64,000 nt of DNA from PGYR01 sp041675005 (GTDB lineage: Bacteria > Bacteroidota > Ignavibacteria > Kapaibacteriales > UBA2268), in the NCBI GenBank assembly GCA_041675005.1, contig JBAYUQ010000010.1, positions 1-64,000 of the forward strand, given 5' to 3'. Each line of letters starts with the position of its first letter. Position 1 is the stretch's first letter. Under the pieces are notes generated by a model. That model made no database searches. It saw only the letters and a list, made by a program, of their open reading frames with translations, and was not told where the DNA came from. This document shows, piece after piece, positions 43,625 through 51,771 of this stretch. The position numbers were made by a program, and so were the translations under genes.

Positions 43625-44485
43625 ATGTACGAAAGAATAAAAGCCAAACTAAAACAGCCATATCTGATAAAAGACTCAGTAGCCGATAAACTGAAAATGT
43701 CTTTTGTTTATGGTGTGTTCGTAGCTCTGTTCTTGATGGCATTCCAGCCGTTTGGGCTTAATACTCTAGAAAGCAAATTAGTCGAAATCTGCCTAATATA
43801 TGGGGCTATTACAACTGCCGCTATTATTATTCTGAATATTATTATAGCTCCACTATTCCCTAAATATTTTGATGAACAAATTTGGAATACAGGTCGGGAA
43901 ATATCGTGGACTATAATTAATATACTATCTATCGGACTTGCCAATGCAGTATATACTTCATACTTAAATGACAATTCTCTTTCGCTAAAGTATATATTTC
44001 TTTTCGAGTTATATACTTTTATGGTAAGTATTCTGCCAATCACATTTATTATCGTTTACAATGAATCGAAGAGCTCCCGAAGATATAATGAGCTGTCACA
44101 AGATATAAATCAAAAGCTAACTGCTCACACTAACCTCAAAACTACGATTAAAATTGATTCGCAAAATCAAAATGAAGAGCTGGAGATAAACAGTTCAGAT
44201 TTACTATTCATCAAATCTGCTGATAATTATATCGAAGTTTACCACTTGAAGGAAGAGAAAGTCGAAGTATCATTATTAAGGAATACTCTCAAAAACGTAG
44301 AGGAAATATTCACTAATAATGAAAATATAATAAGATGTCACAAGAGTTATTTGGTGAATTTGCAGTACGTGAAAAACGTCAGCGGAAATGCCCAAGGGTA
44401 TAAATTGCATCTGGATTTCACCGAAATCTCTATCCCAGTATCAAGGAAGTTGAATGATTTTGTTAAAGAAAAACTTACCTCTTAG
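43625..44485 (+). CDS. membrane-bound LytTR-domain transcription regulator
   Basis: Four membrane helices lie in residues 20-150 (VYGVFVALFLMAFQPFGL; ICLIYGAITTAAIIILNIIIA; ISWTIINILSIGLANAVYTS; YIFLFELYTFMVSILPITFII). A linker leads to a C-terminal LytTR DNA-binding domain (about 185-286; LLFIKSADNYIEVYHLKEEKVEVSLLRNTLK, then HKSYLVNLQYVKNVSGNAQGYKLHL). There is no receiver domain, so it must receive its signal in the membrane. It is flanked by NlpE-like genes, which could be its targets. Confidence 0.88.
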   Translation: MYERIKAKLKQPYLIKDSVADKLKMSFVYGVFVALFLMAFQPFGLNTLESKLVEICLIYGAITTAAIIILNIIIAPLFPKYFDEQIWNTGREISWTIINILSIGLANAVYTSYLNDNSLSLKYIFLFELYTFMVSILPITFIIVYNESKSSRRYNELSQDINQKLTAHTNLKTTIKIDSQNQNEELEINSSDLLFIKSADNYIEVYHLKEEKVEVSLLRNTLKNVEEIFTNNENIIRCHKSYLVNLQYVKNVSGNAQGYKLHLDFTEISIPVSRKLNDFVKEKLTS

Positions 44486-44621
44486 AAAAGTGCGTTTGTA
44501 GCTTGCCACTAATTGTTCCCCATTCATCCCTACGCTTGCTATTCAGACCTTACCGCTGTTCTAGTATTTATAATACCCCGAACTTTGTAGCATAGTTTTA
44601 TAACAATAATCAGGTAATATT

Positions 44622-45266
44622 ATGTCTATTCTATCAAGTATTCTACTCGTTTTACATGTTGTATTTGGTGGCTCCGCTTTAGTGCTTGGACTATTTTCTA
44701 TGTCCTCTAGAAAAGGACAAAAGCTACATAAGAAAAGCGGTTTCTATTTTTTCATTTCTATGTTGAGTGTATCAATAACTGCGATTGTTCTTTCGTCTAT
44801 TAAAGGGAGCACATTCCTATTCCATATCGGGATATTCTCGCTCTATATGAACTACTCTGGATTAAGAGCTATCAGGAACAAAAAGCTAACTCCATCAACT
44901 TTAGATTGGATTGTAAACATTGCTTCATTGATAAACACTATACTAATGATTGCAAGTTTCCAATTAGTTTTGGTAATATTCGGGCTTATTTCTTTGCAAT
45001 TGGTCTATAGCCAATTGAGACTATTCTACTTTCATATTAGAAACAAAGAAATCCCAAAAATGACGTGGTTAGCGCAACACATAGGTATGATGGTGGGTAC
45101 TTATATCTCTACTTTCACAGCTTTTCTCGTTGTGAATGTGAATTTTATAAGTCCAGCTTGGATTGTTTGGATATTGCCATCTGTCATTTTCACTCCACTG
45201 ATTGTTTATTGGACTAGGAAGTACACAGAGATTCCTAAAAAAAGGACTGAGCAACCAGTAATTTGA
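44622..45266 (+). CDS. DUF2306-like multi-pass membrane protein
   Basis: The 214-residue protein is mostly hydrophobic, with about six membrane helices. It begins ILLVLHVVFGGSALVLGLFSMSSRKGQKLHKKSGFYFF, where the charged RKGQKLHKKSG loop follows the first helix. That loop pattern is seen in DUF2306-type proteins, but I cannot be sure. It lies between the LytTR regulator and the second NlpE-like gene in the same direction, and the 136-base gap before it holds no recognisable element. Confidence 0.6.
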   Translation: MSILSSILLVLHVVFGGSALVLGLFSMSSRKGQKLHKKSGFYFFISMLSVSITAIVLSSIKGSTFLFHIGIFSLYMNYSGLRAIRNKKLTPSTLDWIVNIASLINTILMIASFQLVLVIFGLISLQLVYSQLRLFYFHIRNKEIPKMTWLAQHIGMMVGTYISTFTAFLVVNVNFISPAWIVWILPSVIFTPLIVYWTRKYTEIPKKRTEQPVI

Positions 45267-45363
45267 TTTATCTTTTAAAAAGAAGATATTATTTGCTAAT
45301 TTATGAAAACTAAATTACTATAAATCAGTATAATGAAATACAATCAATAAAAAGGTAAATGAA

Positions 45364-45783
45364 ATGAAAATCGCTCTTACTTTATTATTACTAATAATGC
45401 TTTTATTTAGCTCTAGCAGCATTGCAAAACAATCACAAGATGATTCTCAAAATAATCTTAACTCATTAGATTGGGTAGGTACGTATATTGGTACATTACC
45501 GTGCGATGATTGCAAGGAAATACAAAAACGAATCACTCTTTACGAAGATATGACTTATGAGATTAGAACAGAATACATTGGTTCGAAAACGCCTACTGAT
45601 TTAATACAAAATGGTGTTTTTGAATGGTCTAAAGATGGAAGTTATATTACTTTAAAAATTGATATCCCAAACCTCAAGCCATTCAAATATAAAATAAACG
45701 AGAATACTCTAATCTCACTAAATATAAAGAGTGAAGTTGATGAGAATAGCGTGAAGTATACTAAGCTAACTCGAATAGAATAG
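45364..45783 (+). CDS. NlpE-like secreted protein
   Basis: The 139-residue product has a signal peptide (about 1-22, ending SSSIA) without a lipobox. It then has a single NlpE N-terminal domain: DWVGTYIGTLPCDDCKEIQKRITLYEDMTYEIRTEYIGS carries the CxxC motif (Cys near residues 50 and 53). The last part, NENTLISLNIKSEVDEN, completes the small barrel. It is a paralog of the NlpE part of 42571-43482. It is followed 46 bases later by the dioxygenase gene. Confidence 0.8.
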   Translation: MKIALTLLLLIMLLFSSSSIAKQSQDDSQNNLNSLDWVGTYIGTLPCDDCKEIQKRITLYEDMTYEIRTEYIGSKTPTDLIQNGVFEWSKDGSYITLKIDIPNLKPFKYKINENTLISLNIKSEVDENSVKYTKLTRIE

Positions 45784-45829
45784 AACATAATCATAATACT
45801 AAAACTCAATAATTCTTAGGAGCAGAACA

Positions 45830-46357
45830 ATGTCAACAGCTAAAATGCCACCAATAAATTTCAAGAAATGGATAGACGAGAACCGTCATTTGCTAAAGCC
45901 ACCAGTTGGTAACAAGCAAGTATATGAAGACGGCGAGATGATAATAATGGTAGTCGGCGGCCCTAACGGCAGGAAAGACTATCACTACAATGAAACTCCC
46001 GAGTTCTTCTATCAAGTAGAAGGTGATATAACGGTAAAGATAATTGACGACGGTGAGTTCAGAGATGTGAATATCAAGGAAGGCGAGATATTTCTTTTAC
46101 CTGGTAAAATTCCCCATTCACCGCAAAGACCTGCTAATACTATCGGTCTAGTGGTAGAGCAAGTGCGTGATCCAGAAGCGATAGATGCACTCGAGTGGTA
46201 TTGTGAGAATTGCCACAACAAGCTTGCTAGAAAAGAATTTGCAATGAAGAATATAGTAACAGAATTACCAGTTAAAATGGAAGAATTCTTCAACGATACT
46301 GATGCCAGAACTTGCAATAAGTGCGGAACTGTGATGGAAAAACCGGAGAAGAAGTAA
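45830..46357 (+). CDS. 3-hydroxyanthranilate 3,4-dioxygenase
   Basis: The cupin enzyme opens the ring of 3-hydroxyanthranilate to 2-amino-3-carboxymuconate semialdehyde (ACMS). The iron ligands are His52 and Glu58 in YHYNETPEFFYQVEGD and His96 in PGKIPHSPQRP. The C-terminal rubredoxin-like metal site has CENC (125-128) and CNKC (162-165), which bacterial forms have and animal forms lack. Length 175 is normal. A good AGGAG ribosome-binding site stands before the ATG. It is directly followed by ACMS decarboxylase. Confidence 0.93.
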   Translation: MSTAKMPPINFKKWIDENRHLLKPPVGNKQVYEDGEMIIMVVGGPNGRKDYHYNETPEFFYQVEGDITVKIIDDGEFRDVNIKEGEIFLLPGKIPHSPQRPANTIGLVVEQVRDPEAIDALEWYCENCHNKLARKEFAMKNIVTELPVKMEEFFNDTDARTCNKCGTVMEKPEKK

Positions 46358-47404
46358 ATGGTTGATTTGGGAAATGGAGAGAAATCGCTAAAAGTTGACG
46401 TACACACACATATAATGCCGCCCAATATGCCCGATTACAATAGTAAGTTCGGCTATGGGGAATTTATTCATCTGGAACATCACAAACCTTGTTGTGCTAA
46501 GATGATGGCAGGCCCGAAGTTCTTCCGCGAGATAGAGGATAACTGTTGGGATGGGGATGCGAGGATAAATGATTGCGATCATCACAGTGTCGATGTGCAG
46601 GTAATCTCACCAATACCGGTGCTGTTCTATTATTGGGCGAAGGCAGAACACGCCGAGGAGACTTCGAAGTACCAGAATGACTTTATAAAAGGGCTTTGTG
46701 ATAAGCACCCAACTAGATTTATTGGGCTGGGGACTGTCCCTCTACAAGACCCGAAGCGAGCAATCAAGGAATTGGAACGCTGCGTGAATGACCTAGGTTT
46801 ACCGGGTGTAGAAATAGGCACGCATATCAATGATTGGAACCTATCGGCAGAGGAATTATTCGACTTTTTCGCTGCTGCAGAAGAGCTGAATGCATCTATA
46901 TTCGTGCATCCATGGGATATGATGGGGAAGAGCCGAATGGAGAAATATTGGTTACCTTGGTTAGTTGGTATGCCAGCGGAAACATCGCTAGCGATATGCT
47001 CTGTTATATTCGGGGGAGTATTAGAAAGACTACCTAAGCTTAAGATGCTATTCGCACACGCAGGGGGTTCATTCCCTTCTACTATCAGCAGGATAGAGCA
47101 TGGGTTCAATGTACGCCCTGACCTATGTGCTATTGATAATAATATAAACCCACGTGATTATCTAGGTAAATTCTATATAGATTCGCTCACACACGATGAG
47201 CAAATGCTGAAATACGTAGTTGACCTAATGGGCGAGGACATGGTTGCTTTGGGAACAGATTATCCATTTCCGTTAGGAGAACTAGAACCGGGCAGATTGA
47301 TAGAATCTGTGAGTGATTATTCACCAGAATTGAAGAGAAAGCTATTATCTACTAATGCATTTGATTGGTTAGGAATAGATGGTAGTGGGTTTCTGAATCA
47401 CTGA
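46358..47404 (+). CDS. 2-amino-3-carboxymuconate-6-semialdehyde decarboxylase (ACMSD)
   Basis: This amidohydrolase removes CO2 from ACMS. The zinc-binding HxH is in VDVHTHIMPP (residues 14-22), followed by HPWDMMGK near 186, LFAHAGGSFP near 231, and the C-terminal Asp in LGTDYPFPLGE near 300. The ATG begins directly after the dioxygenase stop, so the two are coupled. Without this step ACMS cyclises to quinolinate, the substrate of NadC (5988-6842). The gene pair therefore sets the branch between NAD synthesis and catabolism. Confidence 0.9.
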   Translation: MVDLGNGEKSLKVDVHTHIMPPNMPDYNSKFGYGEFIHLEHHKPCCAKMMAGPKFFREIEDNCWDGDARINDCDHHSVDVQVISPIPVLFYYWAKAEHAEETSKYQNDFIKGLCDKHPTRFIGLGTVPLQDPKRAIKELERCVNDLGLPGVEIGTHINDWNLSAEELFDFFAAAEELNASIFVHPWDMMGKSRMEKYWLPWLVGMPAETSLAICSVIFGGVLERLPKLKMLFAHAGGSFPSTISRIEHGFNVRPDLCAIDNNINPRDYLGKFYIDSLTHDEQMLKYVVDLMGEDMVALGTDYPFPLGELEPGRLIESVSDYSPELKRKLLSTNAFDWLGIDGSGFLNH

Positions 47405-47450
47405 TTAAAATGATTATGAATATTTTTGAATTTGAATCCCATACTATTCA

Positions 47451-47540
47451 ACCCCGCTGGGGCTGATGGATTTGGTTAATACATAAGCTACAGATATTTC
47501 GCCACTCTGTGGCTTTTCTTGTTAACTCCGTTAAAAGTTG
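47451..47540. repeat. composite repeat shared with the 33937-34000 region
   Basis: ACCCCGCTGGGGCT (47451-47464) is followed by AAGCTACAGATATTTC, GCCACTCTGTGGC (47501-47513) and TTAACTCCGTTAAAAGT (47522-47538). The order and spacing repeat those at 33898-33991, with small changes in each palindrome. Confidence 0.7.
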
Positions 47541-47591
47541 AATGGTTGTTCCTAGATTCTATTTACTTTTTTCAGAGATATGTGGTATTTT

Positions 47592-47656
47592 GAGACGTAT
47601 TCAATACGTCTCTACAGGTCGTTTCGTAATTGAATAATCTGTGATTCTGAAAAAAT
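47592..47656. repeat. 65-bp repeat unit, copy 1
   Basis: The unit starts with the AGACGTAT, TCA, ATACGTCT hairpin and a CTACA tail and continues with GTCGTTTCGTAATTGAATAA and TCTGTGATTCTGAAAAAAT. It is repeated at 47816-47880 with two base differences, in the same orientation. Confidence 0.88.
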
Positions 47657-47658
47657 AG

Positions 47659-47800
47659 TATTGCCGTTGGCTTTAACCAATGGATGATTTGTATATCACC
47701 AATCCACATTGGACTTTAGTCCCATAAATATTGAACTCCTACCGGAGTTCTCCTGGACTCTTCTAACGCCTGCGGCGTTTCAGAGTGACGTAACAATAAA
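47659..47800. repeat. three-part composite intergenic repeat, minus orientation
   Basis: Read on the minus strand, the modules follow the order of 24773-24900. First comes the GTCACTCTGA module (47785-47794) and an inserted AACGCCGCAGGCGTT palindrome. AGAGTCCAGG and GAACTCCGGTAGGAGTTC come next, then AATATTTATGGGACTAAAGTCC and a CCATTGGTTAAAGCCAACGG palindrome followed by CAATA. The linkers between modules are mostly not conserved, whereas the palindromes are. Confidence 0.85.
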
Positions 47801-47815
47801 TGTTTAGGGGGTTTG

Positions 47816-47880
47816 GAGACGTATGCAATACGTCTCTACAAGTCGTTTCGTAATTGAATAATCTGTGATTCTGAAAAAAT
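47816..47880. repeat. 65-bp repeat unit, copy 2
   Basis: It is the same as 47592-47656 except for a G in the hairpin centre and an A in the linker. After it the text becomes GAAGGAGCCCATGCC and a CCTCGCTGTGACAG module (47924-47938) before the leuS promoter. No gene is visible between 47405 and 48017. Confidence 0.88.
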
Positions 47881-47976
47881 GAAGGAGCCCATGCCTTTGG
47901 CTTGGCAAACACGACTTTCCAATCCTCGCTGTGACAGATACTTCTATTATTCCTAACTATATTCCTATTAATTCGT

Positions 47977-47984
47977 TAATTTTG
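47977..47984 (+). promoter_or_regulatory. candidate -7 box for leuS
   Basis: TAATTTTG matches the TAnnTTTG box of Bacteroidota promoters and lies 33 bases before the leuS start. No clear -33 element is present at the right distance. Confidence 0.3.
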
Positions 47985-48017
47985 TGGTTATATGAATTAT
48001 AAATTACAAGAAATAGA

Positions 48018-50564
48018 ATGAATTACGATTTTAGCAAGATAGAGCCGAAATGGCAAGCGAAATGGGTTAAAGATAATGTTTACACAGTAAGTGATGACAC
48101 TAGCAAACCGAAGTACTATGTCCTTGATATGTTTCCATACCCTAGTGGTGCTGGACTGCATATTGGGCATCCAGAGGGTTATACAGCTACTGATATCATC
48201 GGTAGATATAAGACTATGAATGGCTTCAATGTACTTCACCCTATGGGATTCGATGCTTTTGGATTACCTACCGAAAGATATAGTATGCAAACGGGTGTTC
48301 ACCCTGCAGTCGCAACTAAGAAGAATGTAATTACATTCAAGCGACAGTTAAATCTATTGGGATTTGCTTATGATTGGTCAAGAGAAATAAACACGACTGA
48401 CCCGAGCTACTACAAGTGGACTCAGTGGATGTTTTTGATTATGTATAACTCATGGTATGACCAAGCTGAGCAGATAGCTAAGGATATAAGTGAATTGGAA
48501 ATTCCTGCTGAGATAACTGATGTAAAAGCAAAACAAGAGTATGTAGATAGTAAGCGATTGGCTTATATTTCTATGCAACCTGTGAATTGGTGCGAAGAGT
48601 TGGGAACAGTTTTAGCTAACGAAGAGGTTGAAGAATGGCGTGGCAAAGGATACGAAGTAGAACGCAAACCTATGCGTCAGTGGATGCTAAGGATTACAGA
48701 ATATGCGGAAAGACTATTAACTGATTTGGATTTGGTGGATTGGCCTAGCTCTACTATGGAAATGCAGAAGCATTGGATAGGTAAGAGCAAAGGCGCAGAA
48801 GTTGATTTTGCATTATCTGGTATAGAAGATAAAATCAGGATTTATACGACTAGACCCGATACTTTATTCGGTGCAACTTATATGGTGATTGCTCCAGAGC
48901 ACCCATTAGTAGATACAATTACTACTGCTGCACAAAGAGAGAAAGTTGATACATTTATCAAAGATACATCACTAAAAACAGATTTAGAAAGAACAGAATT
49001 GAACAAAGATAAGAAGGGTGTTTTCACTGGTTCTTATGCTATCAATCCTGTAAACGGAAAAGAAATTCCTGTACTTATTTCAGACTATGTGTTGATGGGT
49101 TATGGTACTGGTGCTATCATGGCAGTACCTGGACACGATGAGCGAGACAATGAATTTGCCCAAAAATACAATATGGAAATAGTCCAAGTTGTGAAGCCAG
49201 AAAAAGGTGAACATAATCCTGAAGATGGTGCATTGACCGATGAAGGAATATCAATTAATTCGACTAATGACAGTATATCGCTTGATGGTTTGAAAACAAT
49301 TGAAGCGAAAGCTAAAATTATAGAATGGTTAGAAAGCAAAGGATTAGGCGAAGGAAAAATCCAATTCAGACTAAGAGATTGGTTATTCTCACGTCAGAGA
49401 TATTGGGGCGAACCAATTCCGATTATCCTTTTCGAAGACGGCACTAAGCGTGCTATGAACTTAGACGAATTACCATTAGAATTACCTGTGGTACAAGAAT
49501 ACAAGCCGGCTGGTACAGGTGAATCACCTTTGGCAACAGTAGAATCATGGATTAACTATGATGACCCTGTAACTGGCAAAAGAGGTAAAATTGAGACTAA
49601 TACTATGCCCCAATGGTCGGGTTCATGTTGGTACTACTTACGATTTACAGACCCAAATAATGATGATGTTTTCGCGGATAAAGCAAAACAAGAATATTGG
49701 ATGGGTGATGAAGGTGTTGACCTATACGTTGGTGGTGCAGAGCATGCTGTGTTGCACTTGCTTTATGCTAGATTTTGGCATAAGGTGTTGTACGATTATG
49801 GTTATGTAACAAGCAAAGAGCCATTCAAAAAGCTATTCCACCAAGGGCTGATAATGGGAACTGATGGTCGTAAAATGTCCAAATCATTAGGTAACGTAGT
49901 AAACCCAGACGATGTAGTCAAAGATTACGGAGCAGATTCATTACGTATGTTCGAGATGTTCTTGGGCCCATTGGAACAAGCAAAACCGTGGTCGGAGACT
50001 GGAATTGACGGAGTATTCAGATTTTTGAATAGACTATGGCGGTTAGTTGTTTCGGAAGATGGTGGATTGAGCGATAAAGTACAAGACATAGCTCCAAATG
50101 AAGATTTGGATTATGTACTAAATGAAACAATCAAGAAAGTCGGTGAAGATATAGAGAGTCTGAAATTCAATACAGCAATATCACAGATGATGATATTGGT
50201 CAATGAATTTTACAAAAATGAGATTGTACCAAAGGCTGCAATTACTGATTTCATTAAAGTTTTATCTCCATTTGCTCCGCACATAGCAGAAGAGCTGTGG
50301 GAAATATTGGGTAATACTACGACTATAGTCCATGCTGAGTGGCCTACTTACGACGAATCAAAAATGCAGAAATCTTCTGTAGAAATGGTTGTACAGGTAT
50401 TGAGCAAAATCAGGGCTAAGATTGTAGTTCCAACGGGATTGAGTCAAGACGAAGTATTGGAATTAGCAAAACAAGATGCTAATGTCCAGAAGTATCTAGA
50501 AGGTACACAAATAAGAAAAATTATATTTATACAAGATAAATTGATTAATTTGATTGCAAACTAA
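48018..50564 (+). CDS. leuS: leucyl-tRNA synthetase
   Basis: LeuRS charges tRNA-Leu. The class I motif is PYPSGAGLHIGHPEGY (HIGH at 48-51) and KMSKS is at 619-623. The CP1 editing domain is complete, with TTRPDTLFGATYMVIAPEHPLV and GTGAIMAVPGHDERDNEFA. The CxxC zinc pattern of E. coli type is replaced by VNWCEELGTVLANEEV, which is common in this phylum. Length 848 is normal. It lies after the repeat-rich gap. Confidence 0.97.
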   Translation: MNYDFSKIEPKWQAKWVKDNVYTVSDDTSKPKYYVLDMFPYPSGAGLHIGHPEGYTATDIIGRYKTMNGFNVLHPMGFDAFGLPTERYSMQTGVHPAVATKKNVITFKRQLNLLGFAYDWSREINTTDPSYYKWTQWMFLIMYNSWYDQAEQIAKDISELEIPAEITDVKAKQEYVDSKRLAYISMQPVNWCEELGTVLANEEVEEWRGKGYEVERKPMRQWMLRITEYAERLLTDLDLVDWPSSTMEMQKHWIGKSKGAEVDFALSGIEDKIRIYTTRPDTLFGATYMVIAPEHPLVDTITTAAQREKVDTFIKDTSLKTDLERTELNKDKKGVFTGSYAINPVNGKEIPVLISDYVLMGYGTGAIMAVPGHDERDNEFAQKYNMEIVQVVKPEKGEHNPEDGALTDEGISINSTNDSISLDGLKTIEAKAKIIEWLESKGLGEGKIQFRLRDWLFSRQRYWGEPIPIILFEDGTKRAMNLDELPLELPVVQEYKPAGTGESPLATVESWINYDDPVTGKRGKIETNTMPQWSGSCWYYLRFTDPNNDDVFADKAKQEYWMGDEGVDLYVGGAEHAVLHLLYARFWHKVLYDYGYVTSKEPFKKLFHQGLIMGTDGRKMSKSLGNVVNPDDVVKDYGADSLRMFEMFLGPLEQAKPWSETGIDGVFRFLNRLWRLVVSEDGGLSDKVQDIAPNEDLDYVLNETIKKVGEDIESLKFNTAISQMMILVNEFYKNEIVPKAAITDFIKVLSPFAPHIAEELWEILGNTTTIVHAEWPTYDESKMQKSSVEMVVQVLSKIRAKIVVPTGLSQDEVLELAKQDANVQKYLEGTQIRKIIFIQDKLINLIAN

Positions 50565-50631
50565 TCGATTAAATAAATTGCAAATTTTTGCTGATTGTTG
50601 GACCTTAGGATTCAATAATAATAATGAGAAA

Positions 50632-50670
50632 TAACAATTATTTTGTTACAAAACAGTAACTGAACTGTTA
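50632..50670 (+). promoter_or_regulatory. overlapping small hairpins upstream of rlmN
   Basis: Three short inverted repeats overlap: TAACA/TGTTA, GTTAC/GTAAC and AACAGT (50652-50657) with ACTGTT (50664-50669). They cannot all form together, so the leader may switch between folds. There is no T run, so a simple terminator is unlikely. Confidence 0.3.
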
Positions 50671-50691
50671 TTCCCATATAAAGAGAAACAA

Positions 50692-51771
50692 ATGAATTTA
50701 AGAAATTTCGATTACGACGAATTAGTCCAATTATTCAACAATAATGATTTGCCTGCTTACCGAGCAGAGCAACTATTCACAGCGCTTTATTCGAACAAAG
50801 TAGATAGCTTAGACAAAATCACGACTTTCCCAAAAGAGCTGAGAGCAGATTTGATGGCACATCATACTATCAAGTCCTTCAAAGCTATGAAAAAACAAGT
50901 ATCAGTTGATGGTTCTATAAAATACCTCTTCACTATGGAAGATGGAAAGAGTATAGAAGCAGTTTTTATGCCTTGGTATGACGATGCTGAGAAGACTAAT
51001 ATACGTAATACACTTTGTATATCCAGTCAAGTTGGGTGTAGTTTGGATTGCAAGTTTTGTGCTACTGGGACTATGGATTTGGAGCGTAACCTAGAGACTC
51101 ACGAGATAATTTCTCAGATATTAGATATAGAACATGATTTGAATACCAAAATCACCAATGTGGTATTTATGGGAATGGGCGAGCCATTACTAAACTACAA
51201 AAATGTAGCAAGAGCAGTGAACATACTAACTCATCCACTTACGGATCTGATGTCCAGACGAAAGATAACTGTCTCTACTTCTGGTGTAGTTCCAAGTATC
51301 AAGAAAATGGCAAATCTGAGCAGACCTCCGAAACTGGCTATCTCTCTTCATGGTACTACTAATGGTTTCCGTGATAAGATAATGCCAATAAACCTGAAAG
51401 CTGATATTTCAACACTGATGAATGCAGTTGAAGATTATTACAGAAAAACTAAGTTGAATATAACGTACGAATATATCCCATTCGATGGAATGAACGACAC
51501 TATAGAAGATGCAAAAAGATTAGCAAAGATTTGCAAGCGAGTACCATCTAGGATTAACTTAATTCCATTCAATGATATATCTTTCACTGAACCAACAGGC
51601 ATAGCAGAGACGCTTAAACCATCGAGCAGTGAGAGAATAATCGAATTTGCAAACGAGATTCGTAAATTTGGTGGTATCGTGACTATCAGAGATACTTTCG
51701 GTAGTGATATAGATGCTGCTTGCGGCCAGCTTGCACTTTCCACGAGAAATTCAACGAGTGAAGAAGTTTGA
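50692..51771 (+). CDS. rlmN: dual-specificity 23S rRNA/tRNA adenine-C2 methyltransferase RlmN
   Basis: RlmN methylates A2503 of 23S rRNA and A37 of tRNAs by a radical mechanism. The radical SAM cysteines are Cys116, Cys120 and Cys123 in GCSLDCKFCATG. The mechanistic C-terminal Cys is in DIDAACGQL (about residue 347). Other landmarks are PWYDDAEKTNIRNTLCISSQ, VFMGMGEPLLNY and RRKITVSTSGVVP. Length 359 is typical. Its TGA stop overlaps a TTG start of the next gene. Confidence 0.96.
   Translation: MNLRNFDYDELVQLFNNNDLPAYRAEQLFTALYSNKVDSLDKITTFPKELRADLMAHHTIKSFKAMKKQVSVDGSIKYLFTMEDGKSIEAVFMPWYDDAEKTNIRNTLCISSQVGCSLDCKFCATGTMDLERNLETHEIISQILDIEHDLNTKITNVVFMGMGEPLLNYKNVARAVNILTHPLTDLMSRRKITVSTSGVVPSIKKMANLSRPPKLAISLHGTTNGFRDKIMPINLKADISTLMNAVEDYYRKTKLNITYEYIPFDGMNDTIEDAKRLAKICKRVPSRINLIPFNDISFTEPTGIAETLKPSSSERIIEFANEIRKFGGIVTIRDTFGSDIDAACGQLALSTRNSTSEEV

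Noticed and set aside
44486..44621. Possible tRNA or small RNA after the LytTR gene
   Set aside because: The gap is somewhat richer in C, but I found no cloverleaf, no GTTC-type T-loop with matching stems and no terminator.
45830..46357. Plain cupin protein instead of HAAO
   Set aside because: The specific His52/Glu58/His96 ligand set, the C-terminal CxxC pair and the ACMSD neighbour make the dioxygenase call much stronger.
47405..48017. Insertion sequence in the 613-bp gap
   Set aside because: There is no transposase frame and no long terminal inverted repeats; only short palindromic modules are present.
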